Below, piece after piece: positions 1-10,514 of a stretch of DNA of 64,000 bases. A program made the translations under genes and the position numbers. A model generated the notes under the pieces. It worked only from the letters and a program-made list of their open reading frames with translations, was not told where the DNA came from and did no database searches. The stretch's first letter is position 1, and each line of letters opens with the position of its first letter. Location of the stretch: assembly GCF_025527015.1 (NCBI RefSeq), contig NZ_JAODIM010000039.1, forward strand, positions 124,001-188,000, read 5' to 3'. Source of the stretch: Winslowiella arboricola (lineage in GTDB: Bacteria > Pseudomonadota > Gammaproteobacteria > Enterobacterales > Enterobacteriaceae).

Positions 1-237
1 GATATCAATCATCGCGGTAAAGGGGTGGCACAGGCGATGCTGGCGGCGATTACCGATATGTGTGACAACTGGCTGGCGGTAGAGCGCATAGAGCTAACGG
101 TGTATTGCGATAATGCCGCGGCTATTGCGGTATATCGTAAGTTTGGTTTTGAGGTGGAAGGCACCGGGCGCAACTATGCGCTGCGTCACGGCGAAAAAGT
201 GGATGTTTACTTTATGGCGCGTCTGAGAGCGTTGTAG
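1..237 (+). CDS. yhhY: GNAT N-acetyltransferase YhhY, C-terminal part
   Basis: The reading frame is open from base 1 and gives the last 78 residues of a GNAT-fold acetyltransferase; the start lies outside the window. The segment HRGKGVAQAM near the new N-terminus is the acetyl-CoA pyrophosphate-binding loop (R/Q-x-x-G-x-G/A), and YRKFGFEVEG is the conserved C-terminal GNAT strand-helix-strand. The E. coli neighbour of ggt in this position is yhhY (an amino-acid N-acetyltransferase), so the name rests on synteny plus the fold. The substrate cannot be told from this fragment. Confidence 0.8.
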   Translation, partial: DINHRGKGVAQAMLAAITDMCDNWLAVERIELTVYCDNAAAIAVYRKFGFEVEGTGRNYALRHGEKVDVYFMARLRAL

Positions 238-245
238 GCGTGCCA

Positions 246-270
246 CGGGCGGCGAGAACGCCGCCCCTAC
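246..270. repeat. GC-rich palindromic repeat, single copy
   Basis: One copy of the dispersed palindrome GGGCGGCGAGAACGCCGCCC, followed by CTAC, directly downstream of the yhhY stop codon and between it and the convergent ggt gene. The arms GGGCGGCG and CGCCGCCC pair perfectly around AGAA, so the transcript would fold into a strong hairpin. Confidence 0.85.
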
Positions 271-316
271 AGCTGGGTGGACCCAGCAATGGCATTCTCA
301 CCGCCCTGCTTTCACC

Positions 317-2068
317 TCAATACCCCGCAGTTAAATCCCCCACAGAACGCGGATCCGACGCGCCATATAACATGCCATCCGGGCCAATCATAATGCTCTG
401 GGTACTGCCCATCGCTGGCTGCACTTTTACATGTTGCCCTTTGCTTTCCAGCAGTCGCAGGGTATCCGGGCTAAAGCCTTTCTCCACGCGTAACTGATCC
501 GGCAGCCACTGGTGATGGAAACGTGGCGCATTGGTCGCTTCTGCAACGTTCATCCCAAAATCGATGCTGTTAACCACCATCTGCAATACGGTGGTGATAA
601 TGCGACTGCCCCCCGGGCTGCCGGTTACCAGCCAGGTTTTGCCATCTTTAGCGACGATGGTCGGCGACATTGATGACAGCGGACGCTTATAAGGCTGCAC
701 CGCATTGGCTTCACCGCCCACCAGACCATACACATTTGGCGTGCCCGGTTTGGCCGAGAAATCATCCATTTCATTGTTCATCAGGATGCCGCTATTACCT
801 GCCACAATCCCGCTGCCGAAATAAGTATTCAGGGTATAAGTGACCGCAACCGCATTACCATCTTTATCCACCACCGAGAAATGGGTGGTCTGGTCGCTTT
901 CATAAGGTGCCAGTTTGCCAGGTTTAATCTCTGACGACGGACGCGCTTTGGCGACATCAATCTGCTGCGCCAGCGTTCTGGCATAGGCTTTACTGGTCAG
1001 CGCCTGCGATGGCACCTTCACAAAGTCCGGGTCACCGAGGTATTCCGATCGGTCGGCATAGGCATACTTCTCCGCTTCGGCCATCACCTGCATCGCATCA
1101 GCGCTGCCGAAGCCCATTTTCGCCAGATCGAAGTTTTCCAGAATATTCAGGATCTGCACGATATGAATACCACCTGATGACGGCGGCGGCATTGAGAACA
1201 CTTCATAGCCACGATAGGTGCCGCTGACCGGTTTACGCTCAACCGCGCGATAGGCCGCAAGGTCGGCTTTGCTGATCAGGCCGCCATGCTGCGCCATTTC
1301 AGCGGCGATATCATCGGCAATCGCCCCTTTATAAAAAGCATCCGGTCCCTGTCTGGCAATCAGCCCCATACTGCGCGCCAGGTTGCGCTGTACCAGACGC
1401 TCACCTTTCTGATATGGCGTGCCGTCGGCCTTATAAAAGATCGCTTTGCTGTTTGCATGGTTGATTAACACCTCTTTGCCGTAGGTACTGAGGTCATCAG
1501 CCAGCGCATCATTGACCACAAAACCGTTGCGGGCCAGCTCAATCGCAGGTTGCAGCAAACGGCTGAGCGGCATGGTGCCGTACTTTTTCGCTGCCAGGGC
1601 AAAACCGGCGACGGTGCCCGGCGTGCCAGAAGCAAGATGGGAGGTGAGTGACAGCTTACTGTCGGCATTACCCTGGGCATCAAGGAACATATCACGGCTG
1701 GCTCTGACCGGCGCCATCTCGCGGAAATCAATTGCCGTGGTGCGGCCCGAAGCGGTGCGCAGCATCATAAAGCCGCCGCCGCCAAGGTTACCGGCCTGGG
1801 GATGGGTGACCGCCAGCGCAAAACCCACCGCCACAGCCGCATCCACCGCATTACCGCCCTGCTTAAGAATATCAACGCCCACCTGGGTCGCCAGCGCATC
1901 CACCGATGCCACCATGCCGTGGCGATCCTTAACCGGATGGAAAGCATCCGCATCCACGCCATAGGATACTGGCGGTGATGCTGGTGTTGCTGCATTCGCG
2001 CCCTGCCAAAAACAAACACATACCATCAGCGACAAAGAAACACGTCGCATATTGCCGGTTGTTATCAT
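317..2068 (-). CDS. ggt: gamma-glutamyltranspeptidase (glutathione hydrolase)
   Basis: 583 residues, almost the length of E. coli Ggt (580) and very like it. The enzyme cleaves gamma-glutamyl bonds of glutathione in the periplasm. The N-terminus has a hydrophobic signal peptide ending at about ANAA. The precursor self-cleaves before the catalytic threonine of the motif DQTTHFSVV (near residue 394), giving large and small subunits; the substrate-binding PLSSMSPT and oxyanion GSPGGSRI motifs are present in the small subunit. The start at 2068 is preceded by AGGTG with 7 nt spacing; a second in-frame ATG lies six codons in. It is divergent from yhhA. Confidence 0.95.
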   Translation of the reverse strand: MITTGNMRRVSLSLMVCVCFWQGANAATPASPPVSYGVDADAFHPVKDRHGMVASVDALATQVGVDILKQGGNAVDAAVAVGFALAVTHPQAGNLGGGGFMMLRTASGRTTAIDFREMAPVRASRDMFLDAQGNADSKLSLTSHLASGTPGTVAGFALAAKKYGTMPLSRLLQPAIELARNGFVVNDALADDLSTYGKEVLINHANSKAIFYKADGTPYQKGERLVQRNLARSMGLIARQGPDAFYKGAIADDIAAEMAQHGGLISKADLAAYRAVERKPVSGTYRGYEVFSMPPPSSGGIHIVQILNILENFDLAKMGFGSADAMQVMAEAEKYAYADRSEYLGDPDFVKVPSQALTSKAYARTLAQQIDVAKARPSSEIKPGKLAPYESDQTTHFSVVDKDGNAVAVTYTLNTYFGSGIVAGNSGILMNNEMDDFSAKPGTPNVYGLVGGEANAVQPYKRPLSSMSPTIVAKDGKTWLVTGSPGGSRIITTVLQMVVNSIDFGMNVAEATNAPRFHHQWLPDQLRVEKGFSPDTLRLLESKGQHVKVQPAMGSTQSIMIGPDGMLYGASDPRSVGDLTAGY

Positions 2069-2252
2069 CCTGCCACACCTTTTTATCGTTGTTTATACTG
2101 AGTTGATATCTGTTAAGTCTGTACCAGATAAGCAAAAAGGCGAATATAAAGTCAAATTCGGTCTATTCCTGACGGCAGCTGTTGGCAGAGCAGTTAAACT
2201 TAAGCGAGTTGACGGAGATCTGGCGGATTATCTGCCCGATGGAGGAATGAAA

Positions 2253-2537
2253 ATGAAAAGATGGTTAATTATTTTTGCCGCACTGGTACCGCTAAGTGGT
2301 ATGGCTAACACACTGAACAGCACTAACGATCCGAATAAGCCGGGATACAATCCCAGCCAGCAACGAATGCAGCAGAAGATGCAGACCAATCAGCAACAGC
2401 AGATGCTGAAGCTGAAACAGGATCAACAGCGTCAGAGTCAGGATCAGCAGCGTAAAGTGCAGGAACAGCGTGACAGTGCCCAGCAACGCATCATTAAGAC
2501 GCAGCCGGGCAGTAACAGTTCTTCGCAGCAGCCTTAA
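2253..2537 (+). CDS. yhhA: small secreted Gln-rich protein YhhA (DUF2756)
   Basis: 94 residues: a signal peptide ending near GMANT, then a low-complexity region very rich in glutamine, lysine and methionine. It matches E. coli YhhA by position (between ggt and ugpQ) and by the mature N-terminus [19 protein letters not shown]. Two in-frame ATGs lie at 2247 and 2253; GGAGGA at 2241-2246 is 6 nt from the second and abuts the first, so 2253 is chosen. The stop codon overlaps the convergent ugpQ stop codon on the other strand. Function unknown; the protein is predicted to be periplasmic and largely disordered or coiled. Confidence 0.85.
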   Translation: MKRWLIIFAALVPLSGMANTLNSTNDPNKPGYNPSQQRMQQKMQTNQQQQMLKLKQDQQRQSQDQQRKVQEQRDSAQQRIIKTQPGSNSSSQQP

Positions 2538-3277
2538 GCGAAGTTCGGTCCGATGGTGTCGATGCGATCGGTACAGATGGCATCGACACCCCAGTTCAGC
2601 AGCTCGCGCGCTCGCTCGCTCTGATTAACGGTATAAACCAGAATCCGCAACCCCGCCGCTTTCAGCTCAGCAGTACGCTGCGCATCCAGCAACCGGTAAT
2701 TAAGATGAATTGAGGTGCAGTCGAGCGCGCCGGTCAGTTCCTGCCAGTTATCATGCCACTCATCCAGCAACAGACCGCGCGGTAACTCCGGCACCGCCTG
2801 CATTGCTGCCTCTAACGCCTGATATGAGAACGATGACAATAGCGGCGCAGTCTGCCCGCGCCACAGCTCACGCGCCGCCAGCGCAATCGCCGTACCGGTT
2901 TGCCGCTCCAGCCCGGGAGTGGGTTTAATCTCGATATTCGCCTTCATGCCATATTGCTGACAGCGCGCCGCGACGTCACTCAGTAACGGCAATGGTTCGT
3001 GCTGAAATTCACGGCTAAACCAGCCACCGGCATCCAGCTGCTGCAGTTTTTCCCACGGCTGATCGCCGGCAATCCCCCAGCCATTACTGGTACGATCGAG
3101 GGTGTCGTCATGCAGCAGAAAGATCTGCGCATCCTGCGATAATTTGGCATCGAATTCGATCATGGTATGACCATATTTCGCCCCGACATCTATCGCCGCC
3201 AGCGTATTTTCCGGCGCCAGCTTGCCGCCACCGCGATGAGCGACAATCGCCGGATAGGGCCAGTCTTTATTTATCAT
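2534..3277 (-). CDS. ugpQ: glycerophosphodiester phosphodiesterase UgpQ
   Basis: 247 residues. It is a cytosolic GDPD-family enzyme that hydrolyses glycerophosphodiesters to sn-glycerol-3-phosphate and an alcohol. The TIM-barrel signature is intact: catalytic H14-R15 in AHRGG, E23 in PENT, metal ligands E41 and D43 in EFDAK, and catalytic H56 in HDDTLDRT. Its start overlaps the end of ugpC by 4 bp (ATGA type), so it is the last gene of the ugpBAECQ operon and probably translationally coupled. Confidence 0.95.
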   Translation of the reverse strand: MINKDWPYPAIVAHRGGGKLAPENTLAAIDVGAKYGHTMIEFDAKLSQDAQIFLLHDDTLDRTSNGWGIAGDQPWEKLQQLDAGGWFSREFQHEPLPLLSDVAARCQQYGMKANIEIKPTPGLERQTGTAIALAARELWRGQTAPLLSSFSYQALEAAMQAVPELPRGLLLDEWHDNWQELTGALDCTSIHLNYRLLDAQRTAELKAAGLRILVYTVNQSERARELLNWGVDAICTDRIDTIGPNFA

Positions 3278-4347
3278 TCCAGACGCATTCCTGTAATTGA
3301 ATCAAAAAAGTGTAGCGCGTTTGCCGGCAGATGCAGCCATAAGCTGCTGCCAATGGCGGGTCGTTCGACATGCGGCAGACGTACAACGACATTGTTGCTG
3401 CCCCATTTGCCATGCGCCAGATTATCGGCGCCCAGCATCTCCAGCGTCTCCACCACCAGCGGAATACCGTCTGCTTCACGCGTTGTCAGCTGAATATGCT
3501 CCGGGCGTATACCCAGCGTCAATGGTCGGTTCGCCCATTTGGTTTTGGCCTGCGGCAGCGGCAGCGCAAAGCCCGGCGACAGCGCAAAACGTGTACCGTC
3601 GCTGTTAATGCTGCCGTCCAGCAGGTTCATCGACGGCGCGCCAATAAAGCTGGCGACAAAACGCGTGGCCGGACGCTCATACACTTCTACCGGCGTGCCC
3701 AGCTGTTCGACAACCCCTTTGTTCATCACCATCACCCGCTGCGCCAGCGTCATCGCTTCAACCTGATCGTGGGTAACATACAGACTGGTGGTATTCAGAC
3801 GGCGATGCAGCAGTTGCAGTTCCAGACGCATCTGCACGCGCAGTCGCGCATCAAGGTTCGACAGCGGTTCATCAAACAGAAACACCGCCGGTTCACGCAC
3901 AATCGCCCGACCCATCGCCACACGCTGACGCTGGCCGCCAGAGAGCTCGCGCGGGCGGCGCTGCAACAGCGCATCCAGCTCCAGGCTGCGCGCCGCTTCC
4001 AGCACCCGCTGGCGAATCTGCTCTTTGCCCATGCCGCGGATTTTCAGGCCGTAGGCCATATTCTGTTCCACGCTCATATGCGGATAGAGCGCATAGTTCT
4101 GAAACACCATCGCGATGCCGCGATCTTTCGGTTCCAGATCGGTCACGCGCTGGCTGTCGATCCAGATATCGCCGGAAGTGACGCGTTCCAGTCCGGCCAC
4201 CATACGCAACAGTGTCGATTTGCCGCAGCCGGATGGGCCAACCATCACCATAAATTCGCCATCGTTAATCGTGACATTGAGTGGCTGAATGACCGCATTT
4301 TTGCCGTCGTAAGATTTGGTCACCGCCTGAAGTTTTACGCCTGCCAT
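3274..4347 (-). CDS. ugpC: sn-glycerol-3-phosphate ABC transporter ATPase UgpC
   Basis: 357 residues, the usual size for a MalK-type importer ATPase. Walker [10 protein letters not shown] is at 37-45, the signature LSGGQ at 135-139 and Walker B FLFDEP around 156-161. The C-terminal ~120 residues form the regulatory OB-like domain found in UgpC and MalK. It energises uptake of glycerol-3-phosphate and glycerophosphodiesters through UgpA and UgpE. The gap to ugpE is 3 nt, and ugpQ overlaps its end. Confidence 0.95.
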   Translation of the reverse strand: MAGVKLQAVTKSYDGKNAVIQPLNVTINDGEFMVMVGPSGCGKSTLLRMVAGLERVTSGDIWIDSQRVTDLEPKDRGIAMVFQNYALYPHMSVEQNMAYGLKIRGMGKEQIRQRVLEAARSLELDALLQRRPRELSGGQRQRVAMGRAIVREPAVFLFDEPLSNLDARLRVQMRLELQLLHRRLNTTSLYVTHDQVEAMTLAQRVMVMNKGVVEQLGTPVEVYERPATRFVASFIGAPSMNLLDGSINSDGTRFALSPGFALPLPQAKTKWANRPLTLGIRPEHIQLTTREADGIPLVVETLEMLGADNLAHGKWGSNNVVVRLPHVERPAIGSSLWLHLPANALHFFDSITGMRLE

Positions 4348-4350
4348 CTG

Positions 4351-5196
4351 TTATTTCTCACTCTCAACCAGCCCACGCACAAAGGCGCGCTGCATTACCA
4401 TTACCACCACCACTGGTGGAATTAACGTCATTAACATTGCGGCCATCACCAGATTCCACTGGGTGGAACCATCACCGCTGGAGATCATGGTGCGAATTCC
4501 CGCCACCGCAGTGCCCATACTGTTGTCACTGGTGATCAGAATCGGCCACAGATACTGGTTCCAGCCGTAGATAAAGGTGATGACAAACAGCGCCGCCAGA
4601 TTGGTTTTGGACAGCGGCAGCACGATGTCCCAGAAGAAACGCATCGGGCTGGCGCCATCGATACGCGCCGCCTCCAGCAGCTCATCGGGCAGCGACATAA
4701 AGAACTGGCGGAACAGGAAAGTTGCGGTAGCGGAGGCCATTAGCGGCAGCGTCAGGCCGGTATAGCTGTCCAGCAGTTGCAGATTAGCGATCACTTCCAC
4801 CGTCGGGAAAATACGCACTTCAACCGGCAACATCAGGGTGATAAAAATCATCCAGAAAAAGAAGGTGCGCAGCGGAAAGCGGAACCACACCAGCGCAAAG
4901 GCCGATAGCATCGAGATGCTGATTTTTCCGGTGGTTATCGCCAGCGACATAATGGTGCTGTTGAGCAACAGTACGCCAATCGGGGCGCTGTTGCTGCTGA
5001 CGCCGTTATGCCAGATGGTGCTGATATTTTCCCACAGATGGCCGCCGGGAATCAGCGTCATCGGCACCTGATAGATAGCGACGTTATCCAGCGTCGCGGC
5101 GACAAACGCCACATACAGCGGAAACAGAATGGTCAGAATGCCAAGGATAAGCAGGGTGTGGCTGAAAAAGGTCAGCCCGGGGCGATTTTCAATCAT
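4351..5196 (-). CDS. ugpE: sn-glycerol-3-phosphate ABC transporter permease UgpE
   Basis: 281 residues with six predicted membrane spans and the binding-protein-dependent permease signature [23 protein letters not shown], whose EAA loop docks on UgpC. It is the second inner-membrane subunit of the Ugp importer. The start overlaps the end of ugpA by 4 bp. Confidence 0.94.
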   Translation of the reverse strand: MIENRPGLTFFSHTLLILGILTILFPLYVAFVAATLDNVAIYQVPMTLIPGGHLWENISTIWHNGVSSNSAPIGVLLLNSTIMSLAITTGKISISMLSAFALVWFRFPLRTFFFWMIFITLMLPVEVRIFPTVEVIANLQLLDSYTGLTLPLMASATATFLFRQFFMSLPDELLEAARIDGASPMRFFWDIVLPLSKTNLAALFVITFIYGWNQYLWPILITSDNSMGTAVAGIRTMISSGDGSTQWNLVMAAMLMTLIPPVVVVMVMQRAFVRGLVESEK

Positions 5197-6080
5197 TGGT
5201 AACGCACCTTACGCTCGACATAGCGGAACTGGATTACCGTCAGCACAATCACCAGCAACATCAGTACCACCGATTGCGCGGCCGATGAGGAGAGGTCAAG
5301 ACCGGTAAAGCCTTCGCGATAAATTTTGTAGATCAGCGTGGTGGTGGACTGTACCGGACCGCCCGCCGTCGCGGCATCGATCACCGGGAAGGTATCAAAG
5401 AAGGCGTAAACCAGATTAACCACCAGCAGGAAGAAACTCACCGGCGCAATCAGCGGCAGTGACAGATGCAGGAAGCGGCGCACCGGACCGGCGCCATCAA
5501 TCGCGGCGGCTTCAACCAGCGAGCGCGGAATTGACTGCAACGCGGCAAAGAAGAACAGGAAGTTATAGCTCACCTGCTGCCAGACCGAAGCCAGCACCAC
5601 CAGGAACATCGCCTGGCCACTGTTTTGCGCATGGTTCCAGTCATAACCGAGCAGGCCAAGAAAATGGGTAATCAGGCCGAGGCCGGGATTAAACAGAAAC
5701 ATCCACAGCACCGCAGCGATGGCGGGCGCTACCGCATAGGGCAGCAGCAGCATGGTCTGATAGAAACCTTTCAGGCGCACCACATAGTCAACCAGCGCAG
5801 CGAAAAACAGCGAAATCAGCAAACCACAACCGGTCACCAGCCCGCTGAAAATTATCGTGGTCCAGAATGAGGCCAGATAATAGTCATCGTTAAACAGCTG
5901 GGTGAAGTTTTCCAGACCAACAAACTGGCTGGATAAGCCGAAGGGATCGACGCTCTGCACGGAATACCACAACGCTTCACCGGCAGGCCAGATAAAGAAG
6001 ATGGCGGTGATCAGCAGTTGCGGCAGAACCAGCAGATAAGGGAGCCAGCTGGTGCGAAAAACGGGACGAACAGAGGACAT
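5193..6080 (-). CDS. ugpA: sn-glycerol-3-phosphate ABC transporter permease UgpA
   Basis: 295 residues with six hydrophobic spans and the EAA loop [21 protein letters not shown]. It pairs with UgpE to form the transport channel. The GC-rich repeat cluster fills the 141-bp gap to ugpB upstream, so the downstream genes are probably read from the ugpB promoter through hairpins that may lower their expression relative to the binding protein (inference). Confidence 0.94.
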   Translation of the reverse strand: MSSVRPVFRTSWLPYLLVLPQLLITAIFFIWPAGEALWYSVQSVDPFGLSSQFVGLENFTQLFNDDYYLASFWTTIIFSGLVTGCGLLISLFFAALVDYVVRLKGFYQTMLLLPYAVAPAIAAVLWMFLFNPGLGLITHFLGLLGYDWNHAQNSGQAMFLVVLASVWQQVSYNFLFFFAALQSIPRSLVEAAAIDGAGPVRRFLHLSLPLIAPVSFFLLVVNLVYAFFDTFPVIDAATAGGPVQSTTTLIYKIYREGFTGLDLSSSAAQSVVLMLLVIVLTVIQFRYVERKVRYQ

Positions 6081-6104
6081 AGTTTAGCTCGGGGTTGGCA
6101 ACGT

Positions 6105-6216
6105 GACGGGCGGCGAGAACGCCGCCCCAACATTAGAACGATCCGTAGGGGCGGCGTTCTCGCCGCCCGTGTCGATGATTTGCAACGGCTGCAATGACGG
6201 CGTTCTCGCCGCCCGT
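6105..6216. repeat. composite GC-rich palindrome cluster (three hairpins)
   Basis: Three copies lie between ugpB and ugpA: GGGCGGCGAGAACGCCGCCC at about 6108-6127, the opposite orientation GTAGGGGCGGCG-TTCT-CGCCGCCCGT at 6145-6170, and a shorter ACGGCGTTCTCGCCGCCCG at 6197-6215. The last two are separated by a spacer containing GATGATTTGCA. The same two-hairpin arrangement recurs at 18.9, 22.5, 37.0 and 48.4 kb. Confidence 0.88.
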
Positions 6217-6221
6217 TCAGA

Positions 6222-7541
6222 TTATTTCACCTGTTGTTCAAAACGACGCAGCAGCAGATTGCTGCGCTCAACGGCCGTATCCAGCGCCGCCTGTGGGGTT
6301 TTCTTACCGGTCCAGACGCTTTCCAGCTCTTCATCGACCACGGTGCGAATCTGCTGCATATTGCCTAAACGCATCCCTTTGGTGAAAGGCAATGGCGGCT
6401 TGTTCAGCATCTGACGGGTGGCGATATCGGCGCCCGGGTTTTTGTCATAGAAACCAGATTTGCGCGTCAGCTCATAAGCAGCAGTGGTGATCGGCAGATA
6501 ACCGGTTTTCTGATGCCATTCCGCGGCGATTTCCGGCTGGGCGAGGAACTGCATAAACTCAGCTACGCCTTTGTAAGTATTGGCATCTTTGCCTTTTATC
6601 ACCCACAGGCTGGCACCGCCGATAATGGCGTTTTGCGGCGCTTCAGGCACGGTGGCATCGTAAGGCATCATGCCGACACCGTAGTTAAATTTGGCGTAGT
6701 GACGGATATCGGCCAGCGAACCGGAAGAGGCGGTGGTGATCGCACAGTCACCGCTGTAGAACTTTTCGGTAGACTCATCTTTGCGGCCAAAGTAGGTGAA
6801 ATCACCCTTCTTGTTCATATCCTGCAGCAGCTGGATATGACGGACCTGAACCGGCTTATTAAACTCCATTACCGCATCGGTGCCGCCAAAGCCGTTATTC
6901 TGTGTGGCGACCGGCAGGGCATGCCAGGCACTGAAGTTTTCGATCTGAATCCAGCCCTGCCAGCCGCTGGCGTAGCCACACTTCATGCCGGCGGCACGCA
7001 GTTTGCTGCTGTAGTCGGCCAGATCCTGCCAGGTTTTTGGTGGCTGTTCCGGATCCAGTCCGGCTTTTTTAAACGCATCTTTGTTGTAGTACAGCACCGG
7101 TGTGGAGCTGTTAAACGGCTGGGAAATCAGATGGCCGCTTTTAGCGTCGCTGTAATAAGCGGATACCGTCGGCACAAACTGCGATTCATCAAAGCTGATG
7201 CCCGCATCCTTAAATACGTCATACACCGGCTTGATGGCTTGTGACGCCATCATCGTCGCGGTGCCCACTTCGTATACCTGCAAAATAGCGGGCGCGTTGC
7301 CGGTACGCACGGCAGCGATACCGGCCGCCAGACTCTGGTCATATTTGCCTTTATAAACCGGGACAATTTTGTAATCAGGGTGGGCCTGGTTAAAACGCTG
7401 CGCCAGAGAATCAACCTCTTTCCCTAACTCGCCGTCCATGGAGTGCCAGAATGGGATATCGGTTGCAGCCAGAGCCTGGCCGGACAGCGCGAACCCCAGC
7501 ACGATGCTCAGTGCGGTATGACGAAATGTGGTGGATGACAT
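6222..7541 (-). CDS. ugpB: sn-glycerol-3-phosphate-binding periplasmic protein UgpB
   Basis: 439 residues from the chosen start (E. coli UgpB has 438). It has a signal peptide ending near GQALAAT, then a family-1 extracellular solute-binding fold. The N-terminal [20 protein letters not shown] and the central [20 protein letters not shown] are the Ugp-specific ligand-binding segments. It captures sn-glycerol-3-phosphate or glycerophosphocholine for UgpAEC. Two upstream in-frame starts (up to 7610) exist, but the start at 7541 places the signal peptide directly at the N-terminus. It is the first gene of ugpBAECQ; the upstream region carries PhoB half-sites. Confidence 0.94.
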   Translation of the reverse strand: MSSTTFRHTALSIVLGFALSGQALAATDIPFWHSMDGELGKEVDSLAQRFNQAHPDYKIVPVYKGKYDQSLAAGIAAVRTGNAPAILQVYEVGTATMMASQAIKPVYDVFKDAGISFDESQFVPTVSAYYSDAKSGHLISQPFNSSTPVLYYNKDAFKKAGLDPEQPPKTWQDLADYSSKLRAAGMKCGYASGWQGWIQIENFSAWHALPVATQNNGFGGTDAVMEFNKPVQVRHIQLLQDMNKKGDFTYFGRKDESTEKFYSGDCAITTASSGSLADIRHYAKFNYGVGMMPYDATVPEAPQNAIIGGASLWVIKGKDANTYKGVAEFMQFLAQPEIAAEWHQKTGYLPITTAAYELTRKSGFYDKNPGADIATRQMLNKPPLPFTKGMRLGNMQQIRTVVDEELESVWTGKKTPQAALDTAVERSNLLLRRFEQQVK

Positions 7542-7603
7542 ATCAGTTTCCCATGACATGATTGTTACGCGCGGTTTCACGCATTTTATGTTCGGGAAGT
7601 AAC

Positions 7604-7667
7604 ATGACATGCAAAAATGACAGTGAGATAAACGTCTTATGACGGGGATGTGACAGGGACGTGACGG
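7604..7667 (-). promoter_or_regulatory. PhoB-box array upstream of ugpB
   Basis: On the minus strand, three PhoB half-sites recur with exact 11-bp periodicity: CCGTCAC (7667-7661), CTGTCAC (7656-7650) and CCGTCAT (7645-7639). A further CTGTCAT is at 7623-7617 and ATGTCAT at 7610-7604. PhoB binds CTGTCAT-like 7-mers every 11 bp, and E. coli ugpB is a Pho-regulon gene with several boxes. An ATAAAAT at about 7589-7583 is a possible -10. Confidence 0.8.
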
Positions 7668-7679
7668 GATGATGCTAAC

Positions 7680-7752
7680 ACGGGAGCCGATAACGGCTCA
7701 CCTGGGGCGGTTGCAGATGCTTCACTGTAGGGGCGGCGTTTTCGCCGCCCGC
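7680..7752. repeat. two palindromic repeats upstream of the ugp promoter
   Basis: A GGGAGCCGATAACGGCTC hairpin at about 7682-7699 (the GGGAGCCG subtype) and a full GTAGGGGCGGCG-TTTT-CGCCGCCCGC copy at 7727-7752. They fill the gap between the livF stop codon and the ugpB control region. Confidence 0.8.
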
Positions 7753-7760
7753 AATACAGA

Positions 7761-8474
7761 TTAACCGCCGAGATAAGCGCTTCTGACCGCCTCATTCGCC
7801 AGTAACGCTTCGCCGCTATCTTCCAGCACCACATGGCCGTTTTCCAGCACGTAGCCACGGTCAGCCAGCTTCAGCGCCTGGTTGGCGTTTTGCTCCACCA
7901 GGAAGATGGTCATCCCCTCTTTGCGCAGCTGCTCAATGGTGTCGAAAATCTGCTGGATAATAATCGGCGCCAGACCCAGCGACGGCTCATCCAGCAGCAA
8001 TAAGCGCGGCTGGCTCATCAGCGCACGGCCAATCGCCAGCATCTGCTGTTCGCCGCCGGACATGGTGCCGGCACGCTGCACACGGCGCTCCAGCAGGCGC
8101 GGAAACAGCGTATAAACGCGCTGAATACGCTCCTGATACTGTTTCTTCTCCGCAAAGAAACCGCCCATTGCCAGATTCTCTTCCACCGTCATCCGTGAAA
8201 ACACGCGACGCCCTTCCGGTACGATGGCAATCGCTTCACGCATAATACGCGCCGTCTGCCAGTCGGTAATTTCTTTACCGTCAAAGCTGATACTGCCGGT
8301 GGTGGCGCGCGGTTCGCCGCACAGAGTGCCGAGCAGTGTGGTTTTACCGGCGCCGTTGGCGCCAATCAGGGTGACAATCTCGCCCTGATTGATATGCATA
8401 CTGACATCATGCAACGCCTGGATTTTACCGTAATGGGTACTGACGTTGCTTAAGGTTAAAATCGGGTTCGCCAT
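7761..8474 (-). CDS. livF: branched-chain amino-acid ABC transporter ATPase LivF
   Basis: 237 residues from the ATG at 8474, equal to E. coli LivF. Walker A GANGAGKTT is at 38-46, and the signature MSGGEQQM and Walker B LLLLDEP are present. With LivG it drives uptake of leucine, isoleucine and valine. A GTG four codons upstream is also in frame, but the ATG follows GGTGAGG at a good distance and gives the family length. It is the last gene of livKHMGF. Confidence 0.95.
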   Translation of the reverse strand: MANPILTLSNVSTHYGKIQALHDVSMHINQGEIVTLIGANGAGKTTLLGTLCGEPRATTGSISFDGKEITDWQTARIMREAIAIVPEGRRVFSRMTVEENLAMGGFFAEKKQYQERIQRVYTLFPRLLERRVQRAGTMSGGEQQMLAIGRALMSQPRLLLLDEPSLGLAPIIIQQIFDTIEQLRKEGMTIFLVEQNANQALKLADRGYVLENGHVVLEDSGEALLANEAVRSAYLGG

Positions 8475-8475
8475 C

Positions 8476-9243
8476 TTACGCCTCACCTAAATATGCGCGG
8501 ATAACATCCGGGTTATTGCGGATCTCTTCCGGTTTGCCATTCGCCAGCGGCGTTCCCTGATTGACCACATAAATGCGGTCGGAAATTCCCATTACCAGCT
8601 TCATATCGTGTTCAATTAACAGCACTGACACCCGGTGTTCACCGCGCAGCTCGGCAATCAGCTCATCCAGTTCGTGGGTTTCACGCGGATTAAGACCGGC
8701 GGCCGGCTCGTCAAGCATCAGGATCTCCGGCTGCGTCACCATGCAGCGGGCAATTTCCAGCCGGCGTTGCTGACCATATGCCAGGTTCCCCGCCTGACGG
8801 TTAGCCATCTCCAGCAAACCGACGCGCTGCAACCAGGTGGCGGCGCGATCCAGCGCTTCGCTTTCGCTTTTACGGAACGCCGGGGTTTTCAGCAGGCCGG
8901 AAAACACGCCGCTTTTCAGATGCTGGTGCTGCGCCACTAACAGGTTTTCAATCACCGTCATTTCGCGGAACAGACGCACATGCTGAAAAGTGCGCACAAT
9001 CCCCATGCGGGCGATCTTCTGTCCTGGCAGTCCGGCCAGATTCTGGTCACGCAGCTTAATAGTGCCGCCGGTCGGACGGTAAAAGCCGGTCAGGCAGTTA
9101 AACACCGTGGTTTTACCGGCGCCGTTTGGGCCAATCAGCGAAACGATCTCCTGTGGATGCAGCTCCAGTTTGACATTGTTGACCGCCAGCAGGCCGCCAA
9201 AGCGCATCATCAGGCCATCTACTGCTAACAAAGGCTGACTCAT
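8476..9243 (-). CDS. livG: branched-chain amino-acid ABC transporter ATPase LivG
   Basis: 255 residues, the E. coli length. Walker [10 protein letters not shown] is at 38-46, followed by [11 protein letters not shown] as the degenerate LivG-type signature and [12 protein letters not shown] as Walker B. It pairs with LivF in the LivHMGF importer. The start overlaps livM by 4 bp; the livF ATG follows its stop by one base. Confidence 0.95.
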   Translation of the reverse strand: MSQPLLAVDGLMMRFGGLLAVNNVKLELHPQEIVSLIGPNGAGKTTVFNCLTGFYRPTGGTIKLRDQNLAGLPGQKIARMGIVRTFQHVRLFREMTVIENLLVAQHQHLKSGVFSGLLKTPAFRKSESEALDRAATWLQRVGLLEMANRQAGNLAYGQQRRLEIARCMVTQPEILMLDEPAAGLNPRETHELDELIAELRGEHRVSVLLIEHDMKLVMGISDRIYVVNQGTPLANGKPEEIRNNPDVIRAYLGEA

Positions 9244-10514
9244 GCCTGCTCTCCTTTCGCGTCACGCTTCAACTTCAGCTGCGGGCGCTGCATCGGCAAC
9301 AGTCCCTGCGGACGCCAGATCATCATCAGCACCATCAGACCGCCCAGCACTAACATGCTGTATTCATTCAGGTCACGCATCATTTCGCGCGACACCACCA
9401 GCAAAATCGCGGCGAGGATCACCGCAAACTGCGATCCCATGCCGCCCAGCACCACAATCGCCAGCACAAAGGCGGATTCGGCAAAGGTGAAGGATTCCGG
9501 GCTGACAAAACCCTGGCGCGCGGCAAACAGCGTTCCGGCAAAGCCGGCAAAGGCGGCGCTGATGGTAAAGGCGGTGAGTTTGATGCGACGTGGGCTGAGA
9601 CCCAGCGAGCGACAGGCAATCTCATCTTCTCGCAACGCTTCCCACGCGCGGCCCAGCGGCATACGCAGTAAGCGATTAATTACAAACAGCGTCAGCACCA
9701 CCAGCAATACCGCCACCATATACAGGAAGATAATGCGGTCGCCCGGGTCGTACTTCATACCAAAGAAATTATGGAAGGTATCCCAGCCGCCATCGCGTAC
9801 GCTGCGGTTGAATTCCAGGCCGAAGAAGGTCGGTTTTGGGATCTGGCTGATGCCGTTAGGGCCACCGGTAATCTCAGTATTATTCAGCAGCAGAATACGT
9901 ACGATTTCGCCAAAACCGAGGGTGACAATCGCCAGATAGTCGCCGCGCAGGCGCAATACCGGGAAGCCCAGCAGCAGGCCAAACATCGCAGATACCAGGC
10001 CTGCCAGCGGCAGACACTGCCAGAAGCCAAGGCCGTAGTAGTGATTCAGCAGCGCAAAGGTATAAGCGCCAATCGCGTAGAAACCACCGTAGCCCAGCAC
10101 CAGCAGGCCGGATAAGCCCACCACTACGTTCAGGCCGAGGCCCAGCATCACGTAGATCAGCGTCAGCGTGGCAATATCCACCGTGCCGCGCGATACCACA
10201 AATGGCCAGATCACTGCCGCGATAATCAGCGCCAGCGCCAGCAGTTTCTGCTGCGGTGTGGAACCATCAAAACTCGGCAGGACAAAAGCCGGAGCGGAAA
10301 TTTTCTTCAGGCCGCTTTGCATCAGCGGGCGCATCAGCTGGAAGAAAAACACCACGGCGCAACCGACAGCAATCCAGTTCCAGCGCACGCTACCGGCGTT
10401 ATTGACCACCAGATGAGTACCATCGAGACCAAGGCGCATCCCCATAAAAAAGGCGGCCAGAATCAGCAGCATCAACGCCGAGACAATGGCGTTGACCAGG
10501 TTAAGCTGTTTCAT
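9240..10514 (-). CDS. livM: branched-chain amino-acid ABC transporter permease LivM
   Basis: 424 residues, many hydrophobic spans and the LivM-type segment [32 protein letters not shown]. It forms the inner-membrane channel with LivH. An N-terminal extension of about 100 residues containing two or three extra spans precedes the permease domain, as is usual for enteric LivM. The start overlaps livH by 4 bp. Confidence 0.95.
   Translation of the reverse strand: MKQLNLVNAIVSALMLLILAAFFMGMRLGLDGTHLVVNNAGSVRWNWIAVGCAVVFFFQLMRPLMQSGLKKISAPAFVLPSFDGSTPQQKLLALALIIAAVIWPFVVSRGTVDIATLTLIYVMLGLGLNVVVGLSGLLVLGYGGFYAIGAYTFALLNHYYGLGFWQCLPLAGLVSAMFGLLLGFPVLRLRGDYLAIVTLGFGEIVRILLLNNTEITGGPNGISQIPKPTFFGLEFNRSVRDGGWDTFHNFFGMKYDPGDRIIFLYMVAVLLVVLTLFVINRLLRMPLGRAWEALREDEIACRSLGLSPRRIKLTAFTISAAFAGFAGTLFAARQGFVSPESFTFAESAFVLAIVVLGGMGSQFAVILAAILLVVSREMMRDLNEYSMLVLGGLMVLMMIWRPQGLLPMQRPQLKLKRDAKGEQA

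Noticed and set aside
3370-4425. 351-residue plus-strand open frame
   Set aside because: It is antisense to ugpC and ugpE, rich in His/Gln/Arg as expected from the complement of GC-rich coding DNA, and has no ribosome-binding site.
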